A stretch of 64,000 nucleotides of DNA from Drechslerella dactyloides (taxonomy: Eukaryota; Ascomycota; Orbiliomycetes; Orbiliales; Orbiliaceae), in the NCBI GenBank assembly GCA_020064725.1, contig JAGTWJ010000019.1, positions 2,728,001 through 2,792,000 of the forward strand, read 5' to 3'. A program made the translations under genes and the position numbers. The notes beneath the pieces are model-generated. The model had not been told where the DNA came from. It made no database searches and was given only the letters and a program-made list of their open reading frames with translations. Positions 12,224 through 23,326 of this stretch are shown piece by piece (position 1 is the first letter of the stretch; the number at the start of each line of letters is the position of its first letter).

Positions 12224-13435
12224 CGTGACGGATTACACAGCTGTGATCTTGTGCTGCTGCGTGCTGACGGTGGTGGGAGAAACGTCAGGGAAGATGTAAT
12301 GTTGGTGGTGGTGGATTCCGCAGCGGGAGCTTGGGTAAAGCGGCGGGTGTGTTGTCTGCTTGGCTGGGATTCCACAAGGGAACGTAGCCAGCGCTTAGCT
12401 CAGACTGCGTCTGCAACAACCGAATGCAATGCCGTAAGGGATGGGAGTATATGGATGCTGGATGACGGTGGCGATGGAGGTCGGGCGTCGATGCCGAGCT
12501 TGGAGAGTGAAAGGAGAGGACAGAGGAAGCATCGAGACCGGCGACTCGGCTCCGGCTTTTGAAAGGGTGGCCCGCAGGCAGCAGGCGGACGTGTATGGCG
12601 GGCGTATCTGTACGGTGGGTATACTTAGGCACACAGCGGGCGTACGTAATGGCGTGAGGTACCTCGACGGCCACTTTGGCTTCGAAGCAGGTACTGCTAC
12701 TCCACCACGGGATGCACTTGTACGCACTCTGCACTCGTGTAAAACGGCGCCCGCAAGGCTGGTCGACGCAGGACGGGACGCACATGCCTAATAATATATT
12801 ACCTATCAGCATCGCTCGCGGGCAGCTTGCGTATCTCAAACGTTGCCGGTCGCACAGCCTCGCGAGATTGCAAATCCACGCACCCACGCCACCCAGGACG
12901 CCCGTACACCGCTGTTACAGCTTCTGGATCCTACTACTTGCTTACGGGGGTACGGCGTATATGTACAGACTGGTATTAATTGACTACTTAAGTATGTTAC
13001 TAGCTCGACAGGGTCCCGTTGATATCGTAGATACAAGAATAAAGATAAAGAAAAATTGCAGTGGCTAGTAGTGCCGAAACGTAAAAGATAGCATGCATGT
13101 ACATGTACAGTGCAATACACCGGCCCGAGTCTATATAAAAATAAAAAGCCTGAGATAGAAAGGAACGTAGTCGAAACGAAACAGACGATCCAAGCATGCA
13201 TGCATTCATTGCTAAATCGCGAACCGGCATTAATAAGTTCTAAGTATGCAAAAGGAATCCGCATTATCGGTATCGGTGAGCGGGTCGTATGCAAAATCAT
13301 GCACATACACGCCCATGAGTAACTGAGGAAGCACAGTAGAGTGAGTACTTACGCCAGCCTCCATAGCCGGCAGCACCGTGGGTGCTCCGAGTCCAACGAC
13401 GGTCGACACTAGCTTTGCCCAGCCGGCAGCTCCCG
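12224..13435. other. Myosin promoter/leader and terminator of the next gene
   Basis: These 1.2 kb separate the myosin start codon from the stop of the protease-like gene; both genes are on the minus strand. A 200-codon minus frame (12285-12887) is Cys/Ser/Pro-rich without motifs and I treat it as chance. No RNA gene was recognised. Confidence 0.55.
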
Positions 13436-14992
13436 TCACGTCTGCTTCGACGCTTGTCGCGCCAAGTCCCGCATGTCCTTGGTGTTCTTCTGCATGTAAC
13501 CTCCAAAATCGATGTCGCGCTCCGTAATGTTCACACCCCGCCGCCGGTACCGGTCTAGCCTACCGGTCTTCCACAGCCATAAGCAGGCCCCGAGCAGCCC
13601 GACAAGTATCAGGAAGGCGGCGACCCCGAATCCCAGGCCGATGTATCCCGCAAGTTCACCCCGCGACATCTTCCGGCCTCCCCCTCCTCCGCCGCCGTTC
13701 GGGCTCTGGAACGGCACAGGATTGCATCCGGTCGTGGAAGACGACGAGGTGGCCAGGTAGAACTTTCTGGCCTCGTAGTCGACCGCCAGATAGACTTGCG
13801 ACAAAAATGCCTTCCCGAAGACAATTGTGTTCCGGACCGCGGGATCTTGAAACACGTTCAACTCGGTGTAATTGTTATTGACAGCGTACGTCCCGTTGGG
13901 ATTGATCCCTCTCAACGGGTGCTCGAGCTCCTCCTTCGGGATGACGATGCTTAGGTCCTCGTCGTTCCCGTTCAGCACAATGCTAAGGGAGAACGGCGGC
14001 GGGGATCCAGCCGAATACCTCAAACCGGGCTCGTTTATCTGCAGATCCGGCAGCCAGTCGCTGGCCACTTTCCCATTCTTCAGTCCCAGGCTGTCCAGTG
14101 ACAGTAGCCGCGCTGACGGAAATCGAAAAAGGTTGTCATAAGGCTCGATGCAGGCGTAGGGGTTGTTGGCCTCCATGTCTATGAACGGCGCCGTCTCGCT
14201 GTCCTTGTCGAACTTTAAATCTATCTTTTGTATCCCCACGCGGAACGGACAGGGCCTGAACTCCGTATCGTCGTCATAGTTGATATCGAACTCGGCAAAA
14301 TTTCCCACCACGCGCGACTGGTCGTACCCGCCGAGCACGAGGTGTCCCGGCCGCGGGTTGTACGGGCTCTGGCTGCCGGCATCGAAGCCGAACACCAGTC
14401 GGTCAATGTAGCCTTGATCCTTCAGCGCTTTCAGAAATGTCGAATTGGGACTGATCCCCAGCTGGCCGACGTTGAAGTTAGTCCCGTTGGTGACGATTCC
14501 GATCTCAAAGTCGTTCAGCTGCGTGAAACCAGCTAACGCAAACTCGACGTTGCCGAACTTTTCCACGGGCCCATTCAGCGAGTTCCAGAATCCCTCCACG
14601 CCGGTGTCGAGTTTGGATGTATCCCTGACCGTGAAATTCTGCAAAGAGGCGTAGTCGAGCGTGCCCCCGTGACTCGCCTGGCAAGTCTTGTTCGAGTTCT
14701 GACCGTTGCAGATTTCCGTGCCCAGCACATACGTCGCGTTCACGACGGTCGAAGGTACCAGACAGAGACTCTGTCTCGCCGATCCCGACGTCCCAACTTC
14801 GACCTGGAGGCCCCAGGCATCGACATTGGTGCAATTCTGGAGGTTGAGGCAGATGGGCGGATTTGAGGATTGCGACTGGGCCCCTGATGCGGGAGCGGCG
14901 AGGCTGAGGACTGTTGTTGCAAGTGCTGCGAGGTACTTGTTGTATAGGAACGCTCGGTTTGGTGACAGCTGAGGATGTCGATATCGTCCCAT
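13436..14992 (-). CDS. Membrane-anchored pepsin-like (A1 family) protein, probably catalytically inactive
   Basis: Single-exon gene, 518 codons from the ATG at 14992. The frame is open up to 15187, but the ATG at 14992 places a signal peptide (hydrophobic core LAALATTVLSLAAPASG) at the N-terminus, so I prefer it. The ectodomain has the A1-peptidase pattern: many N-glycosylation sequons, a flap-like region, LVFGFDAG and HLVLGGYD segments, and paired Cys. A Gly-rich spacer, one transmembrane helix (about 447-474) and a basic cytoplasmic tail of about 44 residues follow. The first catalytic DTG motif is missing: the matching stretch reads SLCLVPSTVV. The second is altered to FIDMEANNPY. It resembles yapsin/CtsD-like membrane aspartyl proteases in architecture, but without the dyad it is likely a pseudoprotease or wall sensor. 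That role is inference. Confidence 0.8.
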   Translation of the reverse strand: MGRYRHPQLSPNRAFLYNKYLAALATTVLSLAAPASGAQSQSSNPPICLNLQNCTNVDAWGLQVEVGTSGSARQSLCLVPSTVVNATYVLGTEICNGQNSNKTCQASHGGTLDYASLQNFTVRDTSKLDTGVEGFWNSLNGPVEKFGNVEFALAGFTQLNDFEIGIVTNGTNFNVGQLGISPNSTFLKALKDQGYIDRLVFGFDAGSQSPYNPRPGHLVLGGYDQSRVVGNFAEFDINYDDDTEFRPCPFRVGIQKIDLKFDKDSETAPFIDMEANNPYACIEPYDNLFRFPSARLLSLDSLGLKNGKVASDWLPDLQINEPGLRYSAGSPPPFSLSIVLNGNDEDLSIVIPKEELEHPLRGINPNGTYAVNNNYTELNVFQDPAVRNTIVFGKAFLSQVYLAVDYEARKFYLATSSSSTTGCNPVPFQSPNGGGGGGGRKMSRGELAGYIGLGFGVAAFLILVGLLGACLWLWKTGRLDRYRRRGVNITERDIDFGGYMQKNTKDMRDLARQASKQT

Positions 14993-16697
14993 GGCTGAAA
15001 TCCCTCGCTCAAGTCGACCTCGACGACCTCGACGACCACGAATCGAATCAATATTTCGGCGTTCGGTAGACTGCAGAATTGAAGTGCGAAAAGGTAAGTT
15101 GCAATGATACTCTTGAAGCCGGAGACGCAGACGGAATGAATGGCCAGAGCTGATACGACAGGAGCTGTCCGAGTGTAGCGCCACCAACTGTCAACATTCC
15201 AGTCGGCTTCTTTCTTGAAACGGGCAGAACAAAGCCCGCAACTGAGAGCCTTGACTCGAGAACCTGTACCGTGCGTTTAAATTCTGGTGGGTGCAAGCAA
15301 CTTACTCACGGTCGAATGCCAACTAATCGGACCGAGAGGGGGGAGCACGCGCACAGCTTGATCAATCAGCCCGTCCGGACTTCCATTCATCCTTCCATCC
15401 TTCCCATCCGTCCATTCGTCTGCCAGTATGTCTGGGGTGGTGGTGGTTTTGTGGGTGCTATCTCCTGCGGTTGCTACCCGAAGGCACCTACACGGTATTT
15501 AAAAGAGCTTCCTGAGCAAAATAATGGGGCCCCAGGCCCTCCATGGGTCTTGGCCACCCCTCGTTTCGTCCGACTTTTAACTGGAGGACACAAGCTTCAC
15601 GATGGATGGGCTCCATGCATGGCGTGCATGCACGGGTAAATCACGGCCAGGTAGCAGCCCTCTCCTCTCAAAGAGGGCCGTCAATGAAGATCTTGGCCGG
15701 GCTGAAAGGGCAAGTTGGTGCCGACAGCGCCCGGCCATAACGTTTGAGAGTGCACTGCTTACCCAGATGTCAGTCAGGCGTTACGTAAATTGGAGCGAGG
15801 ACAGCAAGGGGCAAACCGCAGCCTCGTCATCTGAGAGTTCAAGTTCACGGATCCATGCGAAGATAGCTCGGGTAGGAAGATACAAGCGTAGACATATGCA
15901 CTGTAATGTGTACGGATGTTTTGCGCTGCTGTTAGTTGGGAGCTGGGGTACAGCGACAGCTCTGGGGGAGCCGAAAATGGGGAAAACTGGGAGAGTGGAG
16001 GTGACATGATGTTGCGCCTGGATCTGGGGCGCCCACCCAACCCCGCTGGCCTGGTTCCACGGCGTGCATCCAGGCAGACGCATACCAGCAGCAATAACTG
16101 TTAAATGGCGGTTCTGCGAATCGTTGTGACTTGGCGTCCGAGCAAACCTTGCATGGCGAGTGAGGCGCCTGGGTGCGAGTGGACAGGAACATGACCCGAT
16201 GATTCGCGAGGCTCTGGTTGGATGGCCGGGACTGGGGTTGCGAAATATAGACCTGATGATCGGTTCTGTTGGACCATGGGGTTTTCGTACGGGCCCATTC
16301 TCGAACGCAGCAGGCAGCTGTTCTGCACATCGGGGTCCAGAACCTTAGAACGCGCTTGTATTATCGCTGGGCACGGTGCACAGCAGGCAAGCGAGTATCC
16401 ATCCATCCGCAGCCCGTGCTGCTATCGCCCAATCGTCAATGCGGGTACGGACGTCATGAGAAGTACGGACCCGGCGCAGTGTTCCGTGGTAGCGTGCTGC
16501 CGCTGTGACATGGTAAATCTTCTGGCGGCGTGATTCGCTTCGGGACAACTGGTTCATAGGTATGATATTTGCCCATAAGGGCTCATCTAATATTCTCTCT
16601 TGTTCTTTTCACTCCTCGGCACGAGGTATGTACAAAAAATTAAAGGATACAGATCGCAATGCATACATACACACCAAAACTATTAAACTCCGCCGCT
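14993..16697. other. Promoter/leader of the protease-like gene and terminator of the ATP synthase gamma gene
   Basis: About 1.7 kb between two minus-strand genes. The bases up to 15187 are an in-frame upstream extension of the protease-like frame, rich in Arg and lacking signal-peptide character, so more likely leader. The overlapping 100-140-codon frames at 15600-16400 on both strands have no recognisable content. Confidence 0.5.
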
Positions 16698-17896
16698 CTA
16701 CGATTCCTCGGAAGCAGCAGCACCTAAAGGCGAGAACAAATATATCAGTATGGTGGCGGGTACTGCGTAGCAGGATTCAGTTGTCGACTCACCAGTGATG
16801 ATCTCCACCAACTCGCCGGTAATGACTGCCTGTCTGGTACGGTTGAACAGGATCTGGAATTTCTGGATCATCTCTCCTGCGTTCTTGGACGCGTTGTCCA
16901 TGGCATTCCGGCGGGCGGATTGTTCGCACGCGTGCCCCTCAGCCAGCGCCTGAATGGCTCCAATTAGCATGACCATCGCCATCATCGAAAAACCACGCAC
17001 GATATATCAGCCTACCCAGTAAATTGCGTTGGCGAGAGAGAACTCGCGAAGGTTTGGCAGCTCCTCGTCATCGATTTCGAAGGCCGAGAAGTTGGCTGGA
17101 GAGATGGACCGTTAGAATACAAGCGCCAATGGTTCACGGTAGGGTTGGTGGGGCGTACCGGATTCCTGGAAAGAGTCTACCGAGTAGGTGTGGATGGTCT
17201 TCTGGTCGTAGCTGACCGGGGAGAGGTAGGAGTTGAAGAGCACCTCAATGTTGTCGTATTGCTTGGGCAGCTGGAAGATGTGGTCTGCGATGACCTGGGC
17301 CTCGGTGAAAGTCGGGATGTCCTTGCCGACGTTGGCGAAGCTCAAGACGATGTTCTGGCTCTTCTCCCTCTGCAATTGGGCTTTGCACTTCTCGCCGAGG
17401 ATGACCAGGTCGGCGTGGGGGTTGTCCAGCAGCTTCTTCCTGGTGGCCTTGGAGAGTGCCGAGTGGATACCACCGCAGAGACCCTTATCGGAAGAGGCGA
17501 CGACGATGAGAGTTTTGGCCTCCTGAGGGACCTTGGTCTCGGCCTCTTCGTAGACCTTGTTGGAGGTTTCGCCGAAGGCCTTGGATTCGCTCATGGCTCG
17601 CATGGCCCGGTTGAGTTTCGTGGAGGCGACGACCTTCATGGTGTTTGTGATCTTTTCGATGTTTCGGATGGACTTTAGACGGCCCTCGATTTCTCTGAGG
17701 GTGGCATATCCTGCGGCAGGCGTAAGGGCGGCGACAGTCGTAGGCCTGGGACATCGCGGGGAGGTGTAGAGTCAGCTGATGCCCGCCGATGGCCTGCGAA
17801 TGGAGGGGGGTAGCAGGAGCGGGAGGGTGGTATCTACCGGGAGACGAAGGCCACGGAGGCCCTCCTCAGGGCGGGACGGGCGGCACTGGCAAGCAT
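16698..17896 (-). CDS. ATP3: Mitochondrial F1 ATP synthase gamma subunit
   Basis: Central rotor shaft of the F1Fo ATP synthase in the mitochondrial matrix. Five exons: 17896-17838, 17745-17159, 17095-17016, 16949-16793 and 16723-16698; 302 residues in all. Residues 1 to about 35 form a typical presequence (Ala, Arg and Ser rich, no acidic residues) ending before YATLREIEGRLKSI. The body carries the N-terminal helix TNTMKVVASTKLNRA, the ASSDKGLCGG loop, and the C-terminal helix with GEMIQKFQILFNRTRQAVIT and ELVEIITG. The last intron (16792-16724) is 69 nt, in frame and stop-free, so retention would lengthen the C-terminus. The gene is divergent from topoisomerase I, with a shared 1.6-kb upstream region. 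Confidence 0.96.
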
Positions 17897-19501
17897 CGCG
17901 TCAATTGGCGAGGACGGGACGGGGAGGATGGAGATACGGAGGGTGATGAAGCTGTTGGGGGGGCCGGCGATGTGGGCGGGAGACTGCGCTTGACGTTGGC
18001 GGACGGGATCGATTGCAATTGCCTCGGAGGAGCCAGCAATTTTCGCCGGGCAAACAGCCCGACTGCAACAGCACCGGGCAACGCACCAACACAATGCATG
18101 TACTCTATACACGCCGACATCGATGCGTCCGGCCGGCGTTCACGACGACGTTCACGACTGCGCATTCCGACTTCCAGTCGGCCCGATGGGGGGCTCGCGT
18201 GAGGGCGTGGCTGTCCGTGGCATTCGAAAGCTGCCGCTGTCTGCCAATTGGCCCGAGATGCATTCCTTGCGAGGCGGTGAGGCGGACGACGTGCCGACAT
18301 GTGTATCCAAAGCAGCTCACCTCACGATATCGTACGACGAGGCCTCTATACGCCATGTCCCGTACCGTGTACGCCCGTACGCACAGGCGCAAGGGCAGAC
18401 TCCCGCATACAATACGAGCGAGTCTACCGGCCGGCGACCGCGGTCCAGATGCGTCCGAAGAGAATGCTAGATTGGCCATCGACTAGCCGCACTAAATGCT
18501 CCGGCGGATGTGGCCAAGTTGGCGCGTTGCGCGTTGCGCCCGTTTGCCCAGCAAAAAGTTGACTTTGAAATTTTTCGCGGCGTTTTCGTCAGCCAAAAAT
18601 TGACTTTGCCAAATTTGCAGAAATTTATCCTTTAGCCTGGCCTTTTTCTCCTTCTCCCTCCCCTTCTCCTTCCCCTTCCTCCTCCTCCTCGTTCTCCTCC
18701 CAACTCGCACTCTCGCTCGCCTCGCCTGCGCCCTCGCCGACTCGGAGAAAAGTCCCATCGTCGTCGGCCTCGAATCCGTCGACGGACCGCCTCGCTCGCC
18801 TTTATATCAGCACCCGGCGGCCGCTGCGTGGGCGTGAGTGTCAAACGAAATTGCCTGCTGCTGCTGCTGCTGCTAATCCCGGCCGCAGTTTGCTGCAGCA
18901 GCTGGCTGGCTAACGGCCTCGCTGCGTTTTGCCCCCAAACGAAATAACAGCAAAATCAAAACACCACGAAGAATCCCAGGCCGCCGACAGTCCGCCAGTC
19001 CGTCTCCCTGAATCCTGACTTCCTCCCTCCCTCCCGCCTGCCTGCCTCTCGCCACGTCAACAAAGCTGACTCCCCGGCCGCGTTCTCCCAGTCGCCCGGC
19101 AGACTGTAGTTGCAGTCTCCATCGTGCACCTCGCTCCGTCTTCCCTCGCCGCCCGACAGGTCCTCGGATCCTTCTCGATCTCGGTTCCTCGACGCCCGCG
19201 ACTGCCCTCGAGTCTAGGGACCGGCCTCCTGCAGCCCAGCTCCCACTGCTGCCCTCTTTCGACGCGTCCGACTCCCTCTCGCGATCACATACCCGCCTCC
19301 AGGCAGTCTCCCGCACGCTCTCATCCATCTCGGACACGCATCCTGCCCTCGCAGCTACCCGTTCGCTCACTCCCTGCAGCTTATTTCACGCGACACCAAT
19401 CAACCGGCCCCAACATCACCTCGGCCCTCCCACCGAATCCCATCGACCCCTTTCTCGCAAACACCCGCAAACCTCACCTTCCCACCACCACTAGGTTCAA
19501 G
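17897..19501. promoter_or_regulatory. Divergent promoter region of ATP3 and TOP1
   Basis: This 1.6-kb interval holds the 5' ends of both genes. It contains GCGC-rich tandem sequence at 18519-18540 resembling E2F/MBF-type sites. Two imperfect copies of caaaaagttgactttg lie at 18552-18567 and 18594-18608. A long pyrimidine tract at 18641-18700 is read in the TOP1 direction, and ctttatatcag near 18800 is a possible TATA-like element. About 700 bp of leader would separate that element from the TOP1 ATG. These assignments rest on sequence pattern only. Confidence 0.45.
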
Positions 19502-22500
19502 ATGTCTTCCTCCGACGAAGATGATATGCCTCTCGCCCGGCGCCCTCGAAAGTCTAACGGCCGAGCCGTTCTTCCCGACAAGATTGACCCGGCCGTCGAC
19601 CGCAAACTTGAGGAAGAGTCCATGGAGATAGACAGCGCACACGCTCCCGGCATCGCAATCGACCCGGCGAAGGTCTCAAAGGTCATCAATGGCACTTCGA
19701 GCAAGCGAAAAGCAGCTGCGAAACCAGCCATCAAGGACGAAGAGTCGGACTCCGACGACGAACCTCTGGTATGACAACCCTCCTTATCATCTTCCCTACC
19801 CAGCTCGTGCGCTGACTTGAAACAAAATTCAGTCGAAAAGGAGACGTACCGTCAACGGCATCAACAGACATCAGCTTTCCGACGATGAAGACGATTCGGA
19901 CGCGATTCCCCTGAAAGCTTCACGAGGCAAGAAGCCTGTCAAACCAAAGGAGGAATCCGAATCGGACTTTGACGACGACGAAGACGATGAGATACCTCTT
20001 CACAAACTCGCCAAAGAAAAGAAAGAGATCGAAAAGGCAGCTTCCAAACAAGCCAAGAAGGAGAGAGCTGTCTCCAAGACAAAAGCCGCCGCCGCTCCCA
20101 AGAAAGCCGCGCCAAAGAAAGCAACGCCGAAAACAACGCCAGCCGCTAAACGCAAACCGAAGGACGAGACACCTTCTGATGCCTCTGACAGCGATGTCCC
20201 AATCGCTAAGCAGAGGAAAACAGCGTCAGCGAAGAAGGGCAAGGCCGTGAAGAAGGAAGAGGAAGAGGAGCCAACTCCTGCCAAGGCTAAGAAGGGCAAA
20301 GCCAAGGCCAAGGTCGAAGAACCAGCTCCGAAAAAAACGACGAAGGGGAAAGGGAAAGCCAAGGAAGAGGAAGAAGCCTCTCCTGAGGGAGAGGAGGAGG
20401 AAGGGGATCAGTACAAATGGTGGTTAGCGGAGCAAGGCGATGGAAAACAAAAGTGGGAGACACTGCAACATGCCGGTGTCATGTTCCCTCCGCCATACGA
20501 GTCGTTGCCAGCCCATATCAAGATGAAATACAACGGCGTCCCTATCAATCTGGGCCCAGACGCTGAGGAGGTAGCCGGTTTCATGGCAGCCCTCCTCGAA
20601 GCTGATCAGGCGAAAGACCAAAAGTTTGTTGAAAACTTCTTCGCAGACTGGAAGAAAGTTCTCAAGGAATCCGGTGGCGCCAAAGACCAAAACGGCAAGG
20701 TGAGCTAAAACTGCGTCCGCCTATTCAACCTCTTACCATACTAATTTCAGATTCGCAGACCGTTAAAATCGAGAGCTATGAAAAATGCGACTTCCGTCCC
20801 ATGTTCGAGTTCTTCTCCGCCCAAAAGGAGGCCAAAAAAGCCATGACAACTGCCGAAAAGAAAGCGGCTAAAGCAGAGAAGGAGAAGATCGAGGAACCAT
20901 ACCAGTATTGCCAATGGAACGGCCGCAAGGAGAAAGTTGGCAACTTTCGGGTCGAACCTCCTGGCCTCTTCCGGGGTCGCGGTGAACATCCGAAACGCGG
21001 TATGCTAAAAAAGCGCGTCACTCCTGAACAAATTACTCTGAACATTGGTAAGGAGGCTACCGTTCCACCTCCTCCTAAGGGACATAAGTGGGGCAACATT
21101 GTTCATAATCAGACCGCGTCCTGGCTGGCGATGTGGACGGAGAATATCAACAACAATGTCAAATATGTCATGCTCGCAGTGACCAGCTCCCTCAAGGGCC
21201 AAAGCGACTTCAAGAAGTACGAAAAGGCCCGCGAACTCAAGGTAGGACAGTTTGAGCCCCAGTGCACTAGTTTCGAGCGGAGTCTAATCTAGTTTGCAGA
21301 AACACATCGACAAAATCCGCCGGGACTACACTCGAGATCTGCTGGACAAGCAAACAATGATTCGTCAACGTGCAACTGCCATCTACTTGATCGACAAGTT
21401 CGCCCTCAGAGCCGGTAACGAAAAGGGCGATGATGAGGCAGATACCGTCGGTTGCTGCAGCTTGAGATACGAGCATATTACGCTCGAGGAGCCCAACCTT
21501 GTTCATTTCAAATTTCTCGGTAAAGACAGCATTCAGTTCGATCAAGTCTACACCGTCGACAAGCAAGTCTTCAAGAACCTTCGGATCTTCAAGAAGGCGC
21601 CTAAGGGACCAGGTGACGATCTCTTTGATCGCATTCAGGTAAGTTGCTCTCGCGCTATCCAAAATTGCCCTGCTTCGCTTTTCTGACAAACACATAGACA
21701 AAAGACGTCAACGAGTGGTTCAAGGATTATATGGATGGCCTGAGCGCCAAGGTGTTCCGTACCTATAACGCCTCCTGGACCATGCAGAAGGAGCTTGCCA
21801 TGATGGAGAACAAGGGCACAATCGCTGACAAATACGCTGCCTACAACGAAGCCAACAAAAAGGTCGCCATCCTCTGCAACCATCAACGTACGAAGAGCAA
21901 AATGCACGATACGCAGATGGAAAAGAAGATGTACGAGATCAAGGCATTAATGTATCAGAAGTGGAGGCTCAAAAAGATGATCCTGGACCTCGAGCCAAAA
22001 CTCGCTAAGAAGAAGCCGGAATACTTCAAGCCAGATGCCGAGATTGACAATGAAGAATGGATCAAGGAGCATCAGGTATGGCTGGTTGAGGAAGAAAAGA
22101 AAAAAATCGAGAAGAAGTTCACCAAGGAAAATGAAAAGCTGGTCGAGAACGGAGAGAAGGAGATGAAGGCCACCGAGCTCAAGTCCCGTCTCAGCGCTCT
22201 TAAAGACATGGAGAAGGAGTTCGAGAAGGAGAACAAGACCGGCAAGGTCCCGGCGGCCGGGAAGGCACCCTCTGTCGAGAAGTTCGAGGAGCAGATTAGT
22301 AAAATCGAAGATAAGATTCAGACCAGGATTAGCATGATGAAGGTACGTGACCTGCGCTGGAGTCGGTTAATTTCGGGCATAGTCATGCTAACATCCGCCT
22401 GTAGGACAAGGAAAACACGTCTGAGGTCTCACTCGGCACATCGAAGATTAACTACATCGATCCTCGGCTGTCGGTTGTATTCTGCAAACGATTCGGTGTC

Positions 22501-22584
22501 CCTCTGGAGAAGATCTTCGCGAAGGCTTTGAGGGACAAGTTCAAGTGGGCTATTGAGAGCGTCGACGAGAACTGGGAGTTCTAG
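19502..22584 (+). CDS. TOP1: DNA topoisomerase I (type IB)
   Basis: Nuclear type IB topoisomerase that relaxes supercoils through a 3'-phosphotyrosine intermediate. Six exons: 19502-19768, 19833-20699, 20759-21241, 21300-21638, 21698-22342 and 22405-22584; 926 residues. Residues 1 to about 305 are a charged, low-complexity nuclear-targeting region with Lys/Glu/Asp-rich runs. The core begins near YKWWLAEQGDGKQKWETLQH. It includes KCDFRPMFEFF, KHIDKIRRDY, and RAGNEKGDDEADTVGCCSLR with the catalytic Arg. It also has the conserved LCNHQRTKSK segment and a long Lys/Glu-rich coiled linker. The C-terminal domain in exon 6 has SKINYIDPR with catalytic Tyr884. All parts of a working enzyme are present. 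The second intron has two closely spaced acceptors; only the distal one keeps the frame. Confidence 0.97.
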
Positions 22585-23326
22585 GCTTCCTGTCGGATAT
22601 ACCGTTGTCCGTGCGACTGGACGATTCCATCATGCATCTCCACTTGGCTATGCCGTTTTCATATCAGAGAAGAAACGTCTCGCATTCTGCCCTTGCCCCC
22701 TAGTTCCATACGGTACTCTTCCTCATAAATATCATCCTCTCTTATCCCACATTGTTCTCTTTTAGTATTTTCCTTTAGATGCATGTCAGGGAGTTTGGGC
22801 ACGATAAAGAAATATTATCATCTTGATTTTCTGTACAGTTCCTTGTTTTTACATTTCCGATTATGAAGGATGAGGAAATGTGGTGTGTTTCGTTCTCTTG
22901 CATTTCTATGAGAGAAAGCTTTGCATCGATTGCGACTCGAAGCGTGTAAAATAGATTATGGAGGCGTCAGATTGCATTCAAGCATCGATCTGATCTGTCT
23001 GCCCGCACTCGCGGGGCTTTTGCAACGTCATATTTATTTTTTTAGCAGTTAGCACGAATATTGGATATACATTGCACCCATCGGTTTCTCAAATGTGCGT
23101 CCGGCCGGGCGGTGGCTAGTAAATGTATTTATTGGTATGCGGTGGTGTATCAACATATTTATGGACCAGTGCGGCTTCAAGACGTCATGTAACGAGCTAA
23201 ACCCATCCCATCCGTTCGTTCATCTCGTCATAAGTCAAGAGCCCCTTCAATCGTTCGGGTATCATAGCCAGTCTCCCATTTACCAATTACATACTACCGC
23301 GCCGACGCGCAGGACACGATGCCACG
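22585..23326. other. TOP1 3' region and MLH2-like promoter
   Basis: 742 bp between two plus-strand genes. The first half is AT-rich and T-rich, as expected for a 3' UTR and polyadenylation region. The rest is presumed promoter. No further gene is seen. Confidence 0.5.

Noticed and set aside
14993..15187. Upstream in-frame extension of the protease-like gene
   Set aside because: It would bury the signal peptide behind 65 Arg-rich residues; the ATG at 14992 fits secretion.
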